A stretch of DNA of 64,000 bases from CBDFGS01 sp965247255 (GTDB lineage: Bacteria; Chloroflexota; Dehalococcoidia; Lucifugimonadales; CAUZJF01). The notes under the pieces are model-generated. The model had not been told where the DNA came from and made no database searches. It saw only the letters and a program-made list of their open reading frames with translations. Below, piece by piece: positions 8,551 through 17,202 of the stretch. The position numbers and the translations under genes were made by a program. Position 1 is the stretch's first letter, and each line of letters begins with the position of its first letter. The stretch is taken from assembly GCA_965247255.1 (NCBI GenBank), contig CBDFGS010000013.1:682001-746000 (forward strand), given 5' to 3'.

Positions 8551-10254
8551 CCCGAATCCACCGAAGGACACCGATGGACGGCGTGAGGGCAGCGGAAGGG
8601 GGTGGGTGAGGGAGCTACAGGGGAGATGGCCTGGGGTCTTGGGGTAGATGGGAGGCCGGCGGGCGGTCTTCAGTGGCCGCACAGGGCCCCTAAGGCCCTA
8701 TGCGGGAGTTGCGATGCGCGGGAAGGCGAGAGGATACGCAGCAGGGGACTCTCGCGACCGGGGTGGCGCGAGATTGCGGGGACGTTGGGTCAGTTGCAGG
8801 CTGGCCGTCAGGCCGGGAACGGAATGGCTTGCAGCCGGGCCAAGGCGCGAGTGAACTGGGTTTCCCAAGGCCAGCGCCGGGGGAGATGCAAAGTGAGGCG
8901 GCGCGCCGAGCGGGTGATCCGTCCCACCAGAGCGAAGACCCGCCGCCTGAGGGTCTTGGTGATCACGGTCCGCTCGCCCAGACCAATCCGCGCCGTCCAG
9001 CGGGCCAGGTTATGCGCCATCACCTGGACCGCCAGCCAGGCGCCGTTGGCGGCGAAGCGCGCCGACGGCATGTGGTTCAGCCCGACGCCGTACTTGAGGT
9101 CGCGTATGGCGTTCTCGACCTCGGCGTGGCGGCGATGATCGGCCTCCAGTTCCAGCGTCTCCCCATCGCGGTCGGTGATGAAGGCGTGATAGCTGTATCT
9201 GGCGAAGAGGGCGAGCTGGGAACCGGGCGTCGGCTTCACCCGCCGGACAATGAGCCGCACCGGCGCGGCGTCCGGCTTGGTCTGGAACGGGGTGTAAGTC
9301 GTCTCGGCGACATCGGCGGCGCCGTCCATCCAGTAGGGAATGGGAGTCCAGTCCTCCTCTGGTATCGCCTCGATCAGATCCCGCAGCCTGGCGCGCTGGC
9401 GGATGGTGATAGAGAAGCGGACATCCATTTCCCGGCAGGCGGCAACGACAGTGTGGGCGTAGAAGCCGCTGTCGGCCCGCACCGTGAGTTGTCCCCTGGC
9501 CCCGCCGTAGCGCACCCGCCCCACCGTCTCACGCAGGAAGTGGGCGGCGCCACGGGCGGTGTTGGCCCGGCCCTCGCGCAGCCGGGACATCAGCACCTCG
9601 CCGGTGCCGGCGGCAATGGCCAGCAGCGGGTGATAGCCGCGGGCGCCGGTATAGCCGTGGTGGCGCGCTCCCTCCTTGGCCAGTCCATAGGTCTCGCAGA
9701 TGGTCGAGTCCAGGTCGATGGTCAGGGGCGAGTCGCCGGGTCCGGCCCCAGCGGCCCAGGCCCGGGCCAACAACTGGCGGCTCACGCGGTCGAGTTGACG
9801 GACATGCCCCCACCGGAAGCTGCGCAGGAAGGTCCCCAGGGTGGATGGCGCCTTGACCACGCAGCCTAGAACACCAACCGTCCCACCAGCGCGCAGCGCA
9901 TCGGCGTCGTCGATGCAGTCGCCGCCTGCCAGCGCGGAAGCGACCAGCGTCAGCATCTTGTCCCCAGTGTTCGCCCGTCCCGGCGCTCCGCCGAGGTCAA
10001 GGTGATGGTCGACGAGTTCCCGCAGGCCCAGGTGCCGGGCTAGGGTGGCCGGCAGGAGCAGGCCGGCATTGGCCACCAGGCGATGGTCGTCAAAGAGGAT
10101 GCGGATACGGTCGGGTTTGTTCTGTGGCAGCATCTATTGGGTGCTCCTTGTTTCCGGGCGGGTTTCTGTTCCAAAACCATTATCCCAGATTCAGAGGAGC
10201 ACCCGCTGGCTTCTTCAAGGGCTGTCCCCAAGGACGTCCTTCGGTGGATTCGGG
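8551..10254 (-). mobile_element. IS1380-family insertion sequence, copy 1 (1704 bp)
   Basis: The ends are inverted repeats: CCCGAATCCACCGAAGGAC at 8551 and its complement ending at 10254. The flanks show a perfect 5-bp target duplication, CTTAG at 8546-8550 and 10255-10259. The copy at 13614-15317 has the same length and ends and encodes an identical transposase, in opposite orientation. The direct target duplication shows that this copy is a simple insertion that has not recombined since. About 250 non-coding bases separate the left end from the transposase stop. Confidence 0.93.
8808..10133 (-). CDS. IS1380-family transposase, copy 1
   Basis: A 441-residue DDE transposase. The catalytic Asp lies in LTIDLDSTICETYG, the second in LTVRADSGFYAHT, and the Glu in HAEVENAIRDLKYG. 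It is full length and identical in translation to the copy at 13735-15060. The ATG at 10133 sits about 120 bases inside the right end. A 389-codon open frame on the opposite strand (8700-9869) is a shadow of this G+C-rich gene. Confidence 0.92.
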   Translation of the reverse strand: MLPQNKPDRIRILFDDHRLVANAGLLLPATLARHLGLRELVDHHLDLGGAPGRANTGDKMLTLVASALAGGDCIDDADALRAGGTVGVLGCVVKAPSTLGTFLRSFRWGHVRQLDRVSRQLLARAWAAGAGPGDSPLTIDLDSTICETYGLAKEGARHHGYTGARGYHPLLAIAAGTGEVLMSRLREGRANTARGAAHFLRETVGRVRYGGARGQLTVRADSGFYAHTVVAACREMDVRFSITIRQRARLRDLIEAIPEEDWTPIPYWMDGAADVAETTYTPFQTKPDAAPVRLIVRRVKPTPGSQLALFARYSYHAFITDRDGETLELEADHRRHAEVENAIRDLKYGVGLNHMPSARFAANGAWLAVQVMAHNLARWTARIGLGERTVITKTLRRRVFALVGRITRSARRLTLHLPRRWPWETQFTRALARLQAIPFPA

Positions 10255-10954
10255 CTTAGTAGCGGTCGGAATCGCCATAGACCTCATTGAGTTCTATGTA
10301 GACGGCAACGAAGAGCCACTGCGACCGATCGCGGCGGAGATCCTTGGCTCCTCATCTGCAATGGAGAGCATCGTTGAAAACTCCTTCAGAAATGCGCTGA
10401 TAGTAGAGCACTTGCTACGAAAGGATGTTGTCGAAAACATTGGTCTGTACATGTGCGAACTCTACGTCTTTGGCGAGTTTTCCTCGCGTGGGTGCGGGCA
10501 TTGGGAGGTGAAGTGGCCATTCTTCGATAAGCACAAGTACCTCCGATTTGAATATGAGTTCGCGGACTGGCTGATCAAGGGATTCACCGCCCCGCTAGGC
10601 ACCGTGACCAGCACTATTTGGGATATTCGCCCCAACCTCGTCGCGGACGAAGAACCCTTCGGGCATTCCCTCATCTCCCGGCTACTCGATCCAATCGGTA
10701 CGACCATCGACGAAGGAATCGTTCCGCAGATAGTTAACCTCTCGCCTCTCAACCGCGAGTCCAGAGCTGCCCTGACTGCGTTCGGCTATATCTTGAACCG
10801 GACGGTTTCCGGAAGCCGAGACGTAGAAATCCCGATCGACCCGATGACAGGCGAGCCTTTCACCGTAACCGACCGAGGGGGCACAATCGAGATCAGGTCC
10901 AGCTACATCAAGGACGGCGAGCCAGCTGTCAAGTATGAGTTCAAGAAGCCGTGA
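10255..10954 (+). pseudogene. 3' part of the membrane protein gene split by IS1380 copy 1
   Basis: The frame reads 231 codons from the target duplication to a TGA at 10952-10954. It is in phase with the gene ending at 8550 once the IS and one CTTAG are removed (junction codon GTA, reading ...QSL-VAVGIAIDLIEF). The segment is soluble, with no membrane spans and a mixed alpha/beta character. It would form the C-terminal domain of the restored 698-residue protein. Any present translation would have to start inside the IS. The stop overlaps the next start as GTGA, indicating an ancestral operon. Confidence 0.65.
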
Positions 10955-13164
10955 TCCCTGACCAGGGAAGCTCCATTCCGCCGTCTGTCCGGAACGGAGG
11001 CCGCCAGTACGGTCGGAGAACGCACTGGCGTTTGATTGCCGGGCTCAGCCTGATGCTGACCGCAACCTGCGGCGATTCGCGACCTCTCAGCGGCACGGTT
11101 TCAACACCGGGAGAGACCCCCGTGCCGGCAGCTGCTGTCGTAGGCCCTGTATCTCCGACGCCATCGCCAATGCCAACTGTTGCCCGAACATCTATCCCGA
11201 CGCCAACCATCGCTGCCACGGTCACCCCCGTGCCGCCGCCAACGCTTACAGCTACCCCTTCAGCTACACCTGCTCCTACCGCAACCCTCACGCTAATTCG
11301 GAGCCCAACGCTTACCGCTACCCGCACCGTGATGCCGATGGCCAGCGCCACTCCAACGGGGATTCCACCAGCCACACCTACAGCTAGGCCAACTCCTACA
11401 ATATCGCCAAGTCCCCCCGCTACGGCTACTCTTACACCAGCCGCCACAGCCACAGCTTCTCCCGCACCCTCACCTACGCCAACTCCAACGCCGACTTACA
11501 CGCCATCCCCGACGCCGACGCCTACCAGCACGCCTATCCCGTTGGGCGTACCTGGCCTCATCGCTTTCTCTCACCGCTTTAGACCAGAAGCAGAGATATC
11601 TGAGATAAATGTAATCGACCCTGCTGATGGCACGCTGACCAGACTCACCACACTCAGCTTCTCACCCTCGCTTCTCTTCGATGACAATCCCGCCTGGTCC
11701 CCCGACGGAAACCAGATCGCCTTTGATTCAGTAGGAAATGTAGGGAGACTTGCAGGATCTCTGGATATCTTCGTGATCGACCGCGACGGCTCAAATCGCA
11801 CGATCCTCACCTACGACAGCCCTCACAAGGACATTCAGCCTGCGTGGTCCCCCGACGGCTCGCGCATTGCTTACGCTTCTCAGCGCGGTTTCGGTTTTGA
11901 CATAGTAGTTATGAATGCTAATGGAACGAACCGGGTCAACCTCACGAACAGCACTAGCACAGACACAGAACCCGACTGGTCTCCGGACGGTTCGCGTATC
12001 GCATTCACATCCGACCGCGATGGAGAGCTCGAGATCTTCGTCATGAATGTCGACGGGTCCGATGCGATCAACATCACGCATAGCTCAAGTAGAGACTCCG
12101 AACCTGACTGGTCTCCTGACGGAACGAGAATCGCCTTTACATCCGATCGTGATACTCGCCTCAGGGTATATGTCATGAACGCCGATGGATCGGAGCAAAC
12201 CCTTGTCAGCGACTCCAGCGCCTGGGCCAGAGAACCTGACTGGTCACCCGACGCTACAAAGATCGCGGTTAGTTCCCTGGTTGATGGAGTGTGGGAGATC
12301 TTTACTATCGATGTTGACGACGGGGGCATGACTAGGCTAACGACCAGGTTCCCCTCAGAGATACAAAGTCGGCGTCGGCCCGCATGGGGTATCTCGCAGG
12401 AGAAGAACGGGACACTGTTCGCTGAGGCTTTGCCTCAGCCTACGCCGACAACGAGTCCTGTTCCTACTCCCGTATCCACGACTGCAACGTTAATACCTCT
12501 TCCAGTGATACGGACGGGATTCCCTGCCTGCCCATGGACCCCGACAACCACACCGCCCGGCCCTATTCGAGCGATTAAAGGATTGGACCCTTTGCCAACG
12601 GGTTTCGACCTGGCTAACCAATTCTTGTGCACTTTTGCAAACCCGGTGATCGGCGTCATTGTGACGTTGTCAAAGGACAAATTATCTCACTTCACCCAAC
12701 AATTCACTTTCGACCCGCCGCAGCAGACTCTCATATTCCCACTCCAAGGGGCATCGGTCATACCTGATAGCCTGGCGGCGGGTGCTTACGACAGACGAAT
12801 CGAGGTGTTCGGGGCGAAAGGCGTCAGCGTTGCACTGCATTCCGACCTGATGTGGATCTTCGGCGCCGAAGGTGACCCTGAGTCAGTAGTGTCGAGGGCT
12901 ATCACCCAGCCGTCGATTGAGTCCGTGATCGATCCTGGCTTTGCTGTGGTGCGTATCGCACAACCGGAAGAGTTCGTTCCCATGGAGTGGAGCAACACTA
13001 GTCTGGGCTGCCCGCAGCCCGACACCACCTACGCCGAGGTCGCGACGCGCGGATTCCGAATCGTGTACAGAGTCCATAGTCCGACGGGGCCCAAGTACGA
13101 GTACCGTACCAACGAGGACGCCTCGGTGGTCGTGGAATGCAGCCCGCCTGGATCTGGATCGTAG
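10951..13164 (+). CDS. Putative lipoprotein with Thr/Pro linker and TolB-like beta-propeller
   Basis: A 737-residue protein with a GTG start overlapping the previous stop. A basic stretch and hydrophobic segment (about residues 28-40) end at Cys 40 (TATCGDS), a probable lipoprotein or signal site, although the lipobox is weak. Residues 45-195 are a Pro/Thr/Ser-rich linker of the kind that spans a cell wall. Residues 200-480 hold repeated PD40/WD-like blades, each with WSPDGSRIAF and F.MN.DGS motifs, the TolB-type propeller. A second Pro/Thr linker (about residue 490) precedes a C-terminal domain of unknown type. A truncated close paralog follows at 13335. It is probably an exported surface protein whose ligand is unknown. 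Confidence 0.78.
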   Translation: MIPDQGSSIPPSVRNGGRQYGRRTHWRLIAGLSLMLTATCGDSRPLSGTVSTPGETPVPAAAVVGPVSPTPSPMPTVARTSIPTPTIAATVTPVPPPTLTATPSATPAPTATLTLIRSPTLTATRTVMPMASATPTGIPPATPTARPTPTISPSPPATATLTPAATATASPAPSPTPTPTPTYTPSPTPTPTSTPIPLGVPGLIAFSHRFRPEAEISEINVIDPADGTLTRLTTLSFSPSLLFDDNPAWSPDGNQIAFDSVGNVGRLAGSLDIFVIDRDGSNRTILTYDSPHKDIQPAWSPDGSRIAYASQRGFGFDIVVMNANGTNRVNLTNSTSTDTEPDWSPDGSRIAFTSDRDGELEIFVMNVDGSDAINITHSSSRDSEPDWSPDGTRIAFTSDRDTRLRVYVMNADGSEQTLVSDSSAWAREPDWSPDATKIAVSSLVDGVWEIFTIDVDDGGMTRLTTRFPSEIQSRRRPAWGISQEKNGTLFAEALPQPTPTTSPVPTPVSTTATLIPLPVIRTGFPACPWTPTTTPPGPIRAIKGLDPLPTGFDLANQFLCTFANPVIGVIVTLSKDKLSHFTQQFTFDPPQQTLIFPLQGASVIPDSLAAGAYDRRIEVFGAKGVSVALHSDLMWIFGAEGDPESVVSRAITQPSIESVIDPGFAVVRIAQPEEFVPMEWSNTSLGCPQPDTTYAEVATRGFRIVYRVHSPTGPKYEYRTNEDASVVVECSPPGSGS

Positions 13165-13334
13165 GGTTTCAACGAACGGCGCGAAGCTCAGGCCTTTCGG
13201 GCGAGACCAGGTCGCACCGGTACACCTTGTCGTTGCTGGCGGGGTGGCCGGAGTGGTACAGGTAGTCGTTTTGCGCCCGTCCTGATCCTCGGATAACTTA
13301 CGGCTCACCGGGCCAGAAAGAGATCCAGCGACCT

Positions 13335-13613
13335 TTGCGACTCCCCGTCCGCTTGTTCATCAAGGGGTTTCCGTCTCGGGCACATTGGGCTTTCATCGCC
13401 GGGCTCCACCTGATGGTGACCGCCTGCGGCGATTCCCCGCCGCCCACCGGCACCAGTTCAGCAGCGGTAGAGACCCCTGTTCCCTTCACGGCTGCGATAG
13501 CACCGGTGTCTCCTACGCCAACGTCAACTGCTGGCCGGACACATGCACTGATAGCGGCGCCAACTGTCACTGCCTCGGCCACTTCCGCGTCTGCCCCAAC
13601 GCCTACAGCTAAA
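13335..13613 (+). pseudogene. Truncated paralog of the 10951 lipoprotein (N-terminal fragment)
   Basis: About 93 codons encode a hydrophobic segment and Cys (HLMVTACGDSPPP) followed by a Thr/Pro/Ala linker. The segment matches the N-terminus of the gene at 10951 in order and wording (AHWAFIAGLHLMVTACGD against THWRLIAGLSLMLTATCGD, then ETPVP and VSPTP). The frame is cut by the IS1380 copy at 13614 and no propeller sequence lies beyond it. It is the relic of a tandem duplication whose 3' part was lost. Confidence 0.65.
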
Positions 13614-15317
13614 CCCGAATCCACCGAAGGACGTCCTTGGGGACAGCCCTTGAAGAAGCCAGCGGGTGCTCCTCTGAATCTGGGATAATGGTTTTGGAAC
13701 AGAAACCCGCCCGGAAACAAGGAGCACCCAATAGATGCTGCCACAGAACAAACCCGACCGTATCCGCATCCTCTTTGACGACCATCGCCTGGTGGCCAAT
13801 GCCGGCCTGCTCCTGCCGGCCACCCTAGCCCGGCACCTGGGCCTGCGGGAACTCGTCGACCATCACCTTGACCTCGGCGGAGCGCCGGGACGGGCGAACA
13901 CTGGGGACAAGATGCTGACGCTGGTCGCTTCCGCGCTGGCAGGCGGCGACTGCATCGACGACGCCGATGCGCTGCGCGCTGGTGGGACGGTTGGTGTTCT
14001 AGGCTGCGTGGTCAAGGCGCCATCCACCCTGGGGACCTTCCTGCGCAGCTTCCGGTGGGGGCATGTCCGTCAACTCGACCGCGTGAGCCGCCAGTTGTTG
14101 GCCCGGGCCTGGGCCGCTGGGGCCGGACCCGGCGACTCGCCCCTGACCATCGACCTGGACTCGACCATCTGCGAGACCTATGGACTGGCCAAGGAGGGAG
14201 CGCGCCACCACGGCTATACCGGCGCCCGCGGCTATCACCCGCTGCTGGCCATTGCCGCCGGCACCGGCGAGGTGCTGATGTCCCGGCTGCGCGAGGGCCG
14301 GGCCAACACCGCCCGTGGCGCCGCCCACTTCCTGCGTGAGACGGTGGGGCGGGTGCGCTACGGCGGGGCCAGGGGACAACTCACGGTGCGGGCCGACAGC
14401 GGCTTCTACGCCCACACTGTCGTTGCCGCCTGCCGGGAAATGGATGTCCGCTTCTCTATCACCATCCGCCAGCGCGCCAGGCTGCGGGATCTGATCGAGG
14501 CGATACCAGAGGAGGACTGGACTCCCATTCCCTACTGGATGGACGGCGCCGCCGATGTCGCCGAGACGACTTACACCCCGTTCCAGACCAAGCCGGACGC
14601 CGCGCCGGTGCGGCTCATTGTCCGGCGGGTGAAGCCGACGCCCGGTTCCCAGCTCGCCCTCTTCGCCAGATACAGCTATCACGCCTTCATCACCGACCGC
14701 GATGGGGAGACGCTGGAACTGGAGGCCGATCATCGCCGCCACGCCGAGGTCGAGAACGCCATACGCGACCTCAAGTACGGCGTCGGGCTGAACCACATGC
14801 CGTCGGCGCGCTTCGCCGCCAACGGCGCCTGGCTGGCGGTCCAGGTGATGGCGCATAACCTGGCCCGCTGGACGGCGCGGATTGGTCTGGGCGAGCGGAC
14901 CGTGATCACCAAGACCCTCAGGCGGCGGGTCTTCGCTCTGGTGGGACGGATCACCCGCTCGGCGCGCCGCCTCACTTTGCATCTCCCCCGGCGCTGGCCT
15001 TGGGAAACCCAGTTCACTCGCGCCTTGGCCCGGCTGCAAGCCATTCCGTTCCCGGCCTGACGGCCAGCCTGCAACTGACCCAACGTCCCCGCAATCTCGC
15101 GCCACCCCGGTCGCGAGAGTCCCCTGCTGCGTATCCTCTCGCCTTCCCGCGCATCGCAACTCCCGCATAGGGCCTTAGGGGCCCTGTGCGGCCACTGAAG
15201 ACCGCCCGCCGGCCTCCCATCTACCCCAAGACCCCAGGCCATCTCCCCTGTAGCTCCCTCACCCACCCCCTTCCGCTGCCCTCACGCCGTCCATCGGTGT
15301 CCTTCGGTGGATTCGGG
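13614..15317 (+). mobile_element. IS1380-family insertion sequence, copy 2 (1704 bp)
   Basis: Same length, ends and transposase as copy 1, in the opposite orientation. The left flank is CTAAA and the right flank TTTAG. These are not a direct repeat, unlike the CTTAG pair around copy 1. The flanks also belong to two unrelated, truncated genes: a lipoprotein paralog on the left and a DUF3179 gene on the right. Copy 2 therefore marks a deletion or recombination joint, not a simple insertion. Confidence 0.93.
13735..15060 (+). CDS. IS1380-family transposase, copy 2
   Basis: 441 residues, identical in translation to the gene at 8808-10133, with the same DDE residues (LDSTICE, RADSGF, EVENAIRDLK). 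Identity over the whole protein implies very recent duplication or gene conversion. Two inverted identical copies 3.4 kb apart can also recombine and flip the DNA between them. Confidence 0.92.
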   Translation: MLPQNKPDRIRILFDDHRLVANAGLLLPATLARHLGLRELVDHHLDLGGAPGRANTGDKMLTLVASALAGGDCIDDADALRAGGTVGVLGCVVKAPSTLGTFLRSFRWGHVRQLDRVSRQLLARAWAAGAGPGDSPLTIDLDSTICETYGLAKEGARHHGYTGARGYHPLLAIAAGTGEVLMSRLREGRANTARGAAHFLRETVGRVRYGGARGQLTVRADSGFYAHTVVAACREMDVRFSITIRQRARLRDLIEAIPEEDWTPIPYWMDGAADVAETTYTPFQTKPDAAPVRLIVRRVKPTPGSQLALFARYSYHAFITDRDGETLELEADHRRHAEVENAIRDLKYGVGLNHMPSARFAANGAWLAVQVMAHNLARWTARIGLGERTVITKTLRRRVFALVGRITRSARRLTLHLPRRWPWETQFTRALARLQAIPFPA

Positions 15318-16528
15318 TTTAGGCTGCCGCTGACCGCCTCTCCCGTGCTCTTGTTCCAGATGCTTTCGGTCTCGCGGTCCGTAACCAGTTTTGAGTCGTC
15401 TTCCTGTTCGAAGGTAAGCGTGGTATCTCCCACGGTCCGGTCGTACATGGTGATCGCGCCCGTGGCCGTGTTGCTGAATATAGCGATACTGGCGCCTTCG
15501 AAGCTGTCGTTGACGACGCCTATATCGCCGAACGCGCCGTAGGGGTAGGCACGCTGGCTCGATGCACCCTCGATCCCCACGACGAGCGATTTCGTGCTCA
15601 GCCTGCCGTCGGGGTTGCTCTCCCCCATGACGCCGGCCCTGGAGCTGCGATAGTAGCCCATATAGCGGTCGCTGCCAGGCCCGGTGAACCCCCTGTCGAG
15701 GGCTAGGGAAGTGGGGTGCTGCTTTTTCCACTCTCCCCAAGTGGTGATCTCAGAGGGGAGCAGCTCCAAACGGGTCTCCTTGAGCGGGCCGTCCACAGCC
15801 ATTCCGAGGAACTGGCTCCACAGCGACCCCGTCTCCCGGTCGTACATAACGAGTGCGTTGAGAATTAGGGAGCCTTGGACGCCGAAGGTGAGCTTCTGGT
15901 CTGCAACCTGTCGGGCATAGACCATGCCCGTAAAGCAAAGCGGTCACCAGGTCACGGCGACGGGTACGCCGGCGACCTCGTCGTTAACGATCTCGTGAGA
16001 GCTCAGGAACATCATCGGGTATGCGCGGTGCTCACCGCCGATGGACAGCCCGATCACAGGCTCCTCATCGGGAAAACCCTCCTCATCCGCTCGTTTGAAC
16101 TCAGGACGGGTGATGGCGGGAATGCAGTCCCGACAAGTTGACTGCTCCAGCGCGTAGCAACGACCACCCACATCCAGGATGATGCCTCTGCTGAACTCGC
16201 TGGCCGTCTCGAGAAGAAGACACTCATCCGACTTCCGTGTCTTTGCTGGCGTAGAGGGGGCGGCTTCGGGGGCCACTGCGCCGGCCTGCTGCGCCGTGGG
16301 GCGCGGGGTCGCCGTTGGTCTCGGACTTATCGAGGCCGCGGCGGCTTGACCGCTCACGGCGCCGGCCTCTTCCGGCGTCGCAGCAGCCGTCGGCTGCCCC
16401 GCGGCCTGCCCCGGTGCGGGGCCCGCGGTGGGAACGGGCTTAGGAGTCTCAGAGCTGCCGCATGCGACCCCCACGGCCAGCGTGAATAGGATAAGCCCGG
16501 TAACCCCGTTATGTTTCAGCTTACTCAT
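15221..16528 (-). CDS. DUF3179 lipoprotein, predicted selenoprotein (TGA at codon 195), 3' truncated by IS
   Basis: ATG 16528 opens a hydrophobic signal (LILFTLAVGVACGSS, probable lipoprotein Cys) and an Ala/Pro/Thr linker. The DUF3179 domain follows: PEFKRADEEGF, EPVIGLSIGGEHRAYP, HEIVNDEVAGVPVAVTW. A TGA then stands at 15946-15944. Reading continues in the same frame with PLCFTGMVYAR and the rest of the domain (LVMYDRETGSLWSQF). Canonical DUF3179 proteins have CPLC here, so the TGA sits exactly on a conserved Cys, giving UPLC, a UxxC redox-type motif. The second paralog at 17203-18423 has TGA at the same place. A perfect 7-bp hairpin with loop GGTCT lies 13 bases downstream. The IS1380 end at 15317 removes the last 20-30 residues, and IS sequence supplies a foreign tail to 15221. 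Confidence 0.8.
15912..15930 (-). promoter_or_regulatory. Predicted bacterial SECIS hairpin, DUF3179 copy 1
   Basis: On the minus strand, 13 bases after the TGA, CGGGCAT and ATGCCCG form a perfect 7-bp stem around the loop GGTCT. The E. coli fdhF SECIS, recognised by SelB, has the apical loop AGGUCU at nearly the same distance. Recoding is inferred, not shown. Confidence 0.72.
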
Positions 16529-16735
16529 TGCGGCGATGGTGGAATTTCGGTCCCCAGCTTTTTTTCCGCGAAGCGCTTCTGGGCGCGGCGAACCGACGCG
16601 CCTCCACGGGAGTGTGCGCTGTGTCTGTTTCGATGCGCAGCACCCATTAGCGATTCTATGATAGCGCCGCGGGGCCCCGAATGAACGGCGACGTCGTGAG
16701 ATATACTGGAATGAAGCGATGGGACGGCTAGGTGG

Positions 16736-17098
16736 ATGGGTCGCGAGGTTAAGTTGAGTCAGGACCAGGCCATCAAGAAGCTGGAGATCACGCCGGAAGG
16801 CGTCTCTATCGAGTGGAGCGACGGCCACCGATTCGAGTACGAAGCCAAGTACCTGCGGATCAACTGCGGCTGCGCGGAGTGCGTCGAGGAGTGGAGCCAG
16901 CGCCGCATTCTCGATCCGGCCTCGGTGCCGGCGGGAATCCGGGTGGAAGACCACCTGATGGTTGGAAACTACGCCGTCCAGTTCCTGTGGAGCGACGCCC
17001 ACTACACGGGGATATACCCATTCGACATGCTCCGGCGCCTATGTCGCTGCGACGAGTGCTTGGCCCGTGAGAAAAGAGCGACCGCCGGCCAGGGATAG
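16736..17098 (+). CDS. DUF971 (GBBH-like N-terminal) domain protein
   Basis: 120 residues with the features of the DUF971 family: IEWSDGHRFEY near the start, then Cys-rich LRINCGCAECVEE, VGNYAVQFLWSDAH, and HYTGIYPFDMLRRLC. The extra Cys residues (CGCAEC, CRCDEC) could bind a metal. The same domain occurs alone or fused to Mrp/ApbC-type ATPases and at the N-terminus of gamma-butyrobetaine hydroxylase, so a link to iron-sulfur or metal handling is possible but unproven. It is transcribed away from the DUF3179 copy 1 gene, with about 207 bases between the starts. Confidence 0.85.
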   Translation: MGREVKLSQDQAIKKLEITPEGVSIEWSDGHRFEYEAKYLRINCGCAECVEEWSQRRILDPASVPAGIRVEDHLMVGNYAVQFLWSDAHYTGIYPFDMLRRLCRCDECLAREKRATAGQG

Positions 17099-17202
17099 GG
17101 GCGGCTCACAGCGGCGTCGGCCCGAGCTTTTCTCGTGTTCATCCTCGCGCCTTAAGTAGCCGCTTGCGGGCAGATGCAGCTGCACCCCCCTTACGTCGAA
17201 CA

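Noticed and set aside
8700..9869. 389-codon open frame opposite the IS1380 transposase (also 13999-15168)
   Set aside because: It is the antisense of a G+C-rich transposase gene, identical in both copies, with no domain pattern of its own.
12883..13308. 141-codon minus-strand frame after the propeller gene
   Set aside because: Its first part is a Thr/Pro/Arg-rich stretch without homology pattern and the rest is antisense to the gene at 10951.
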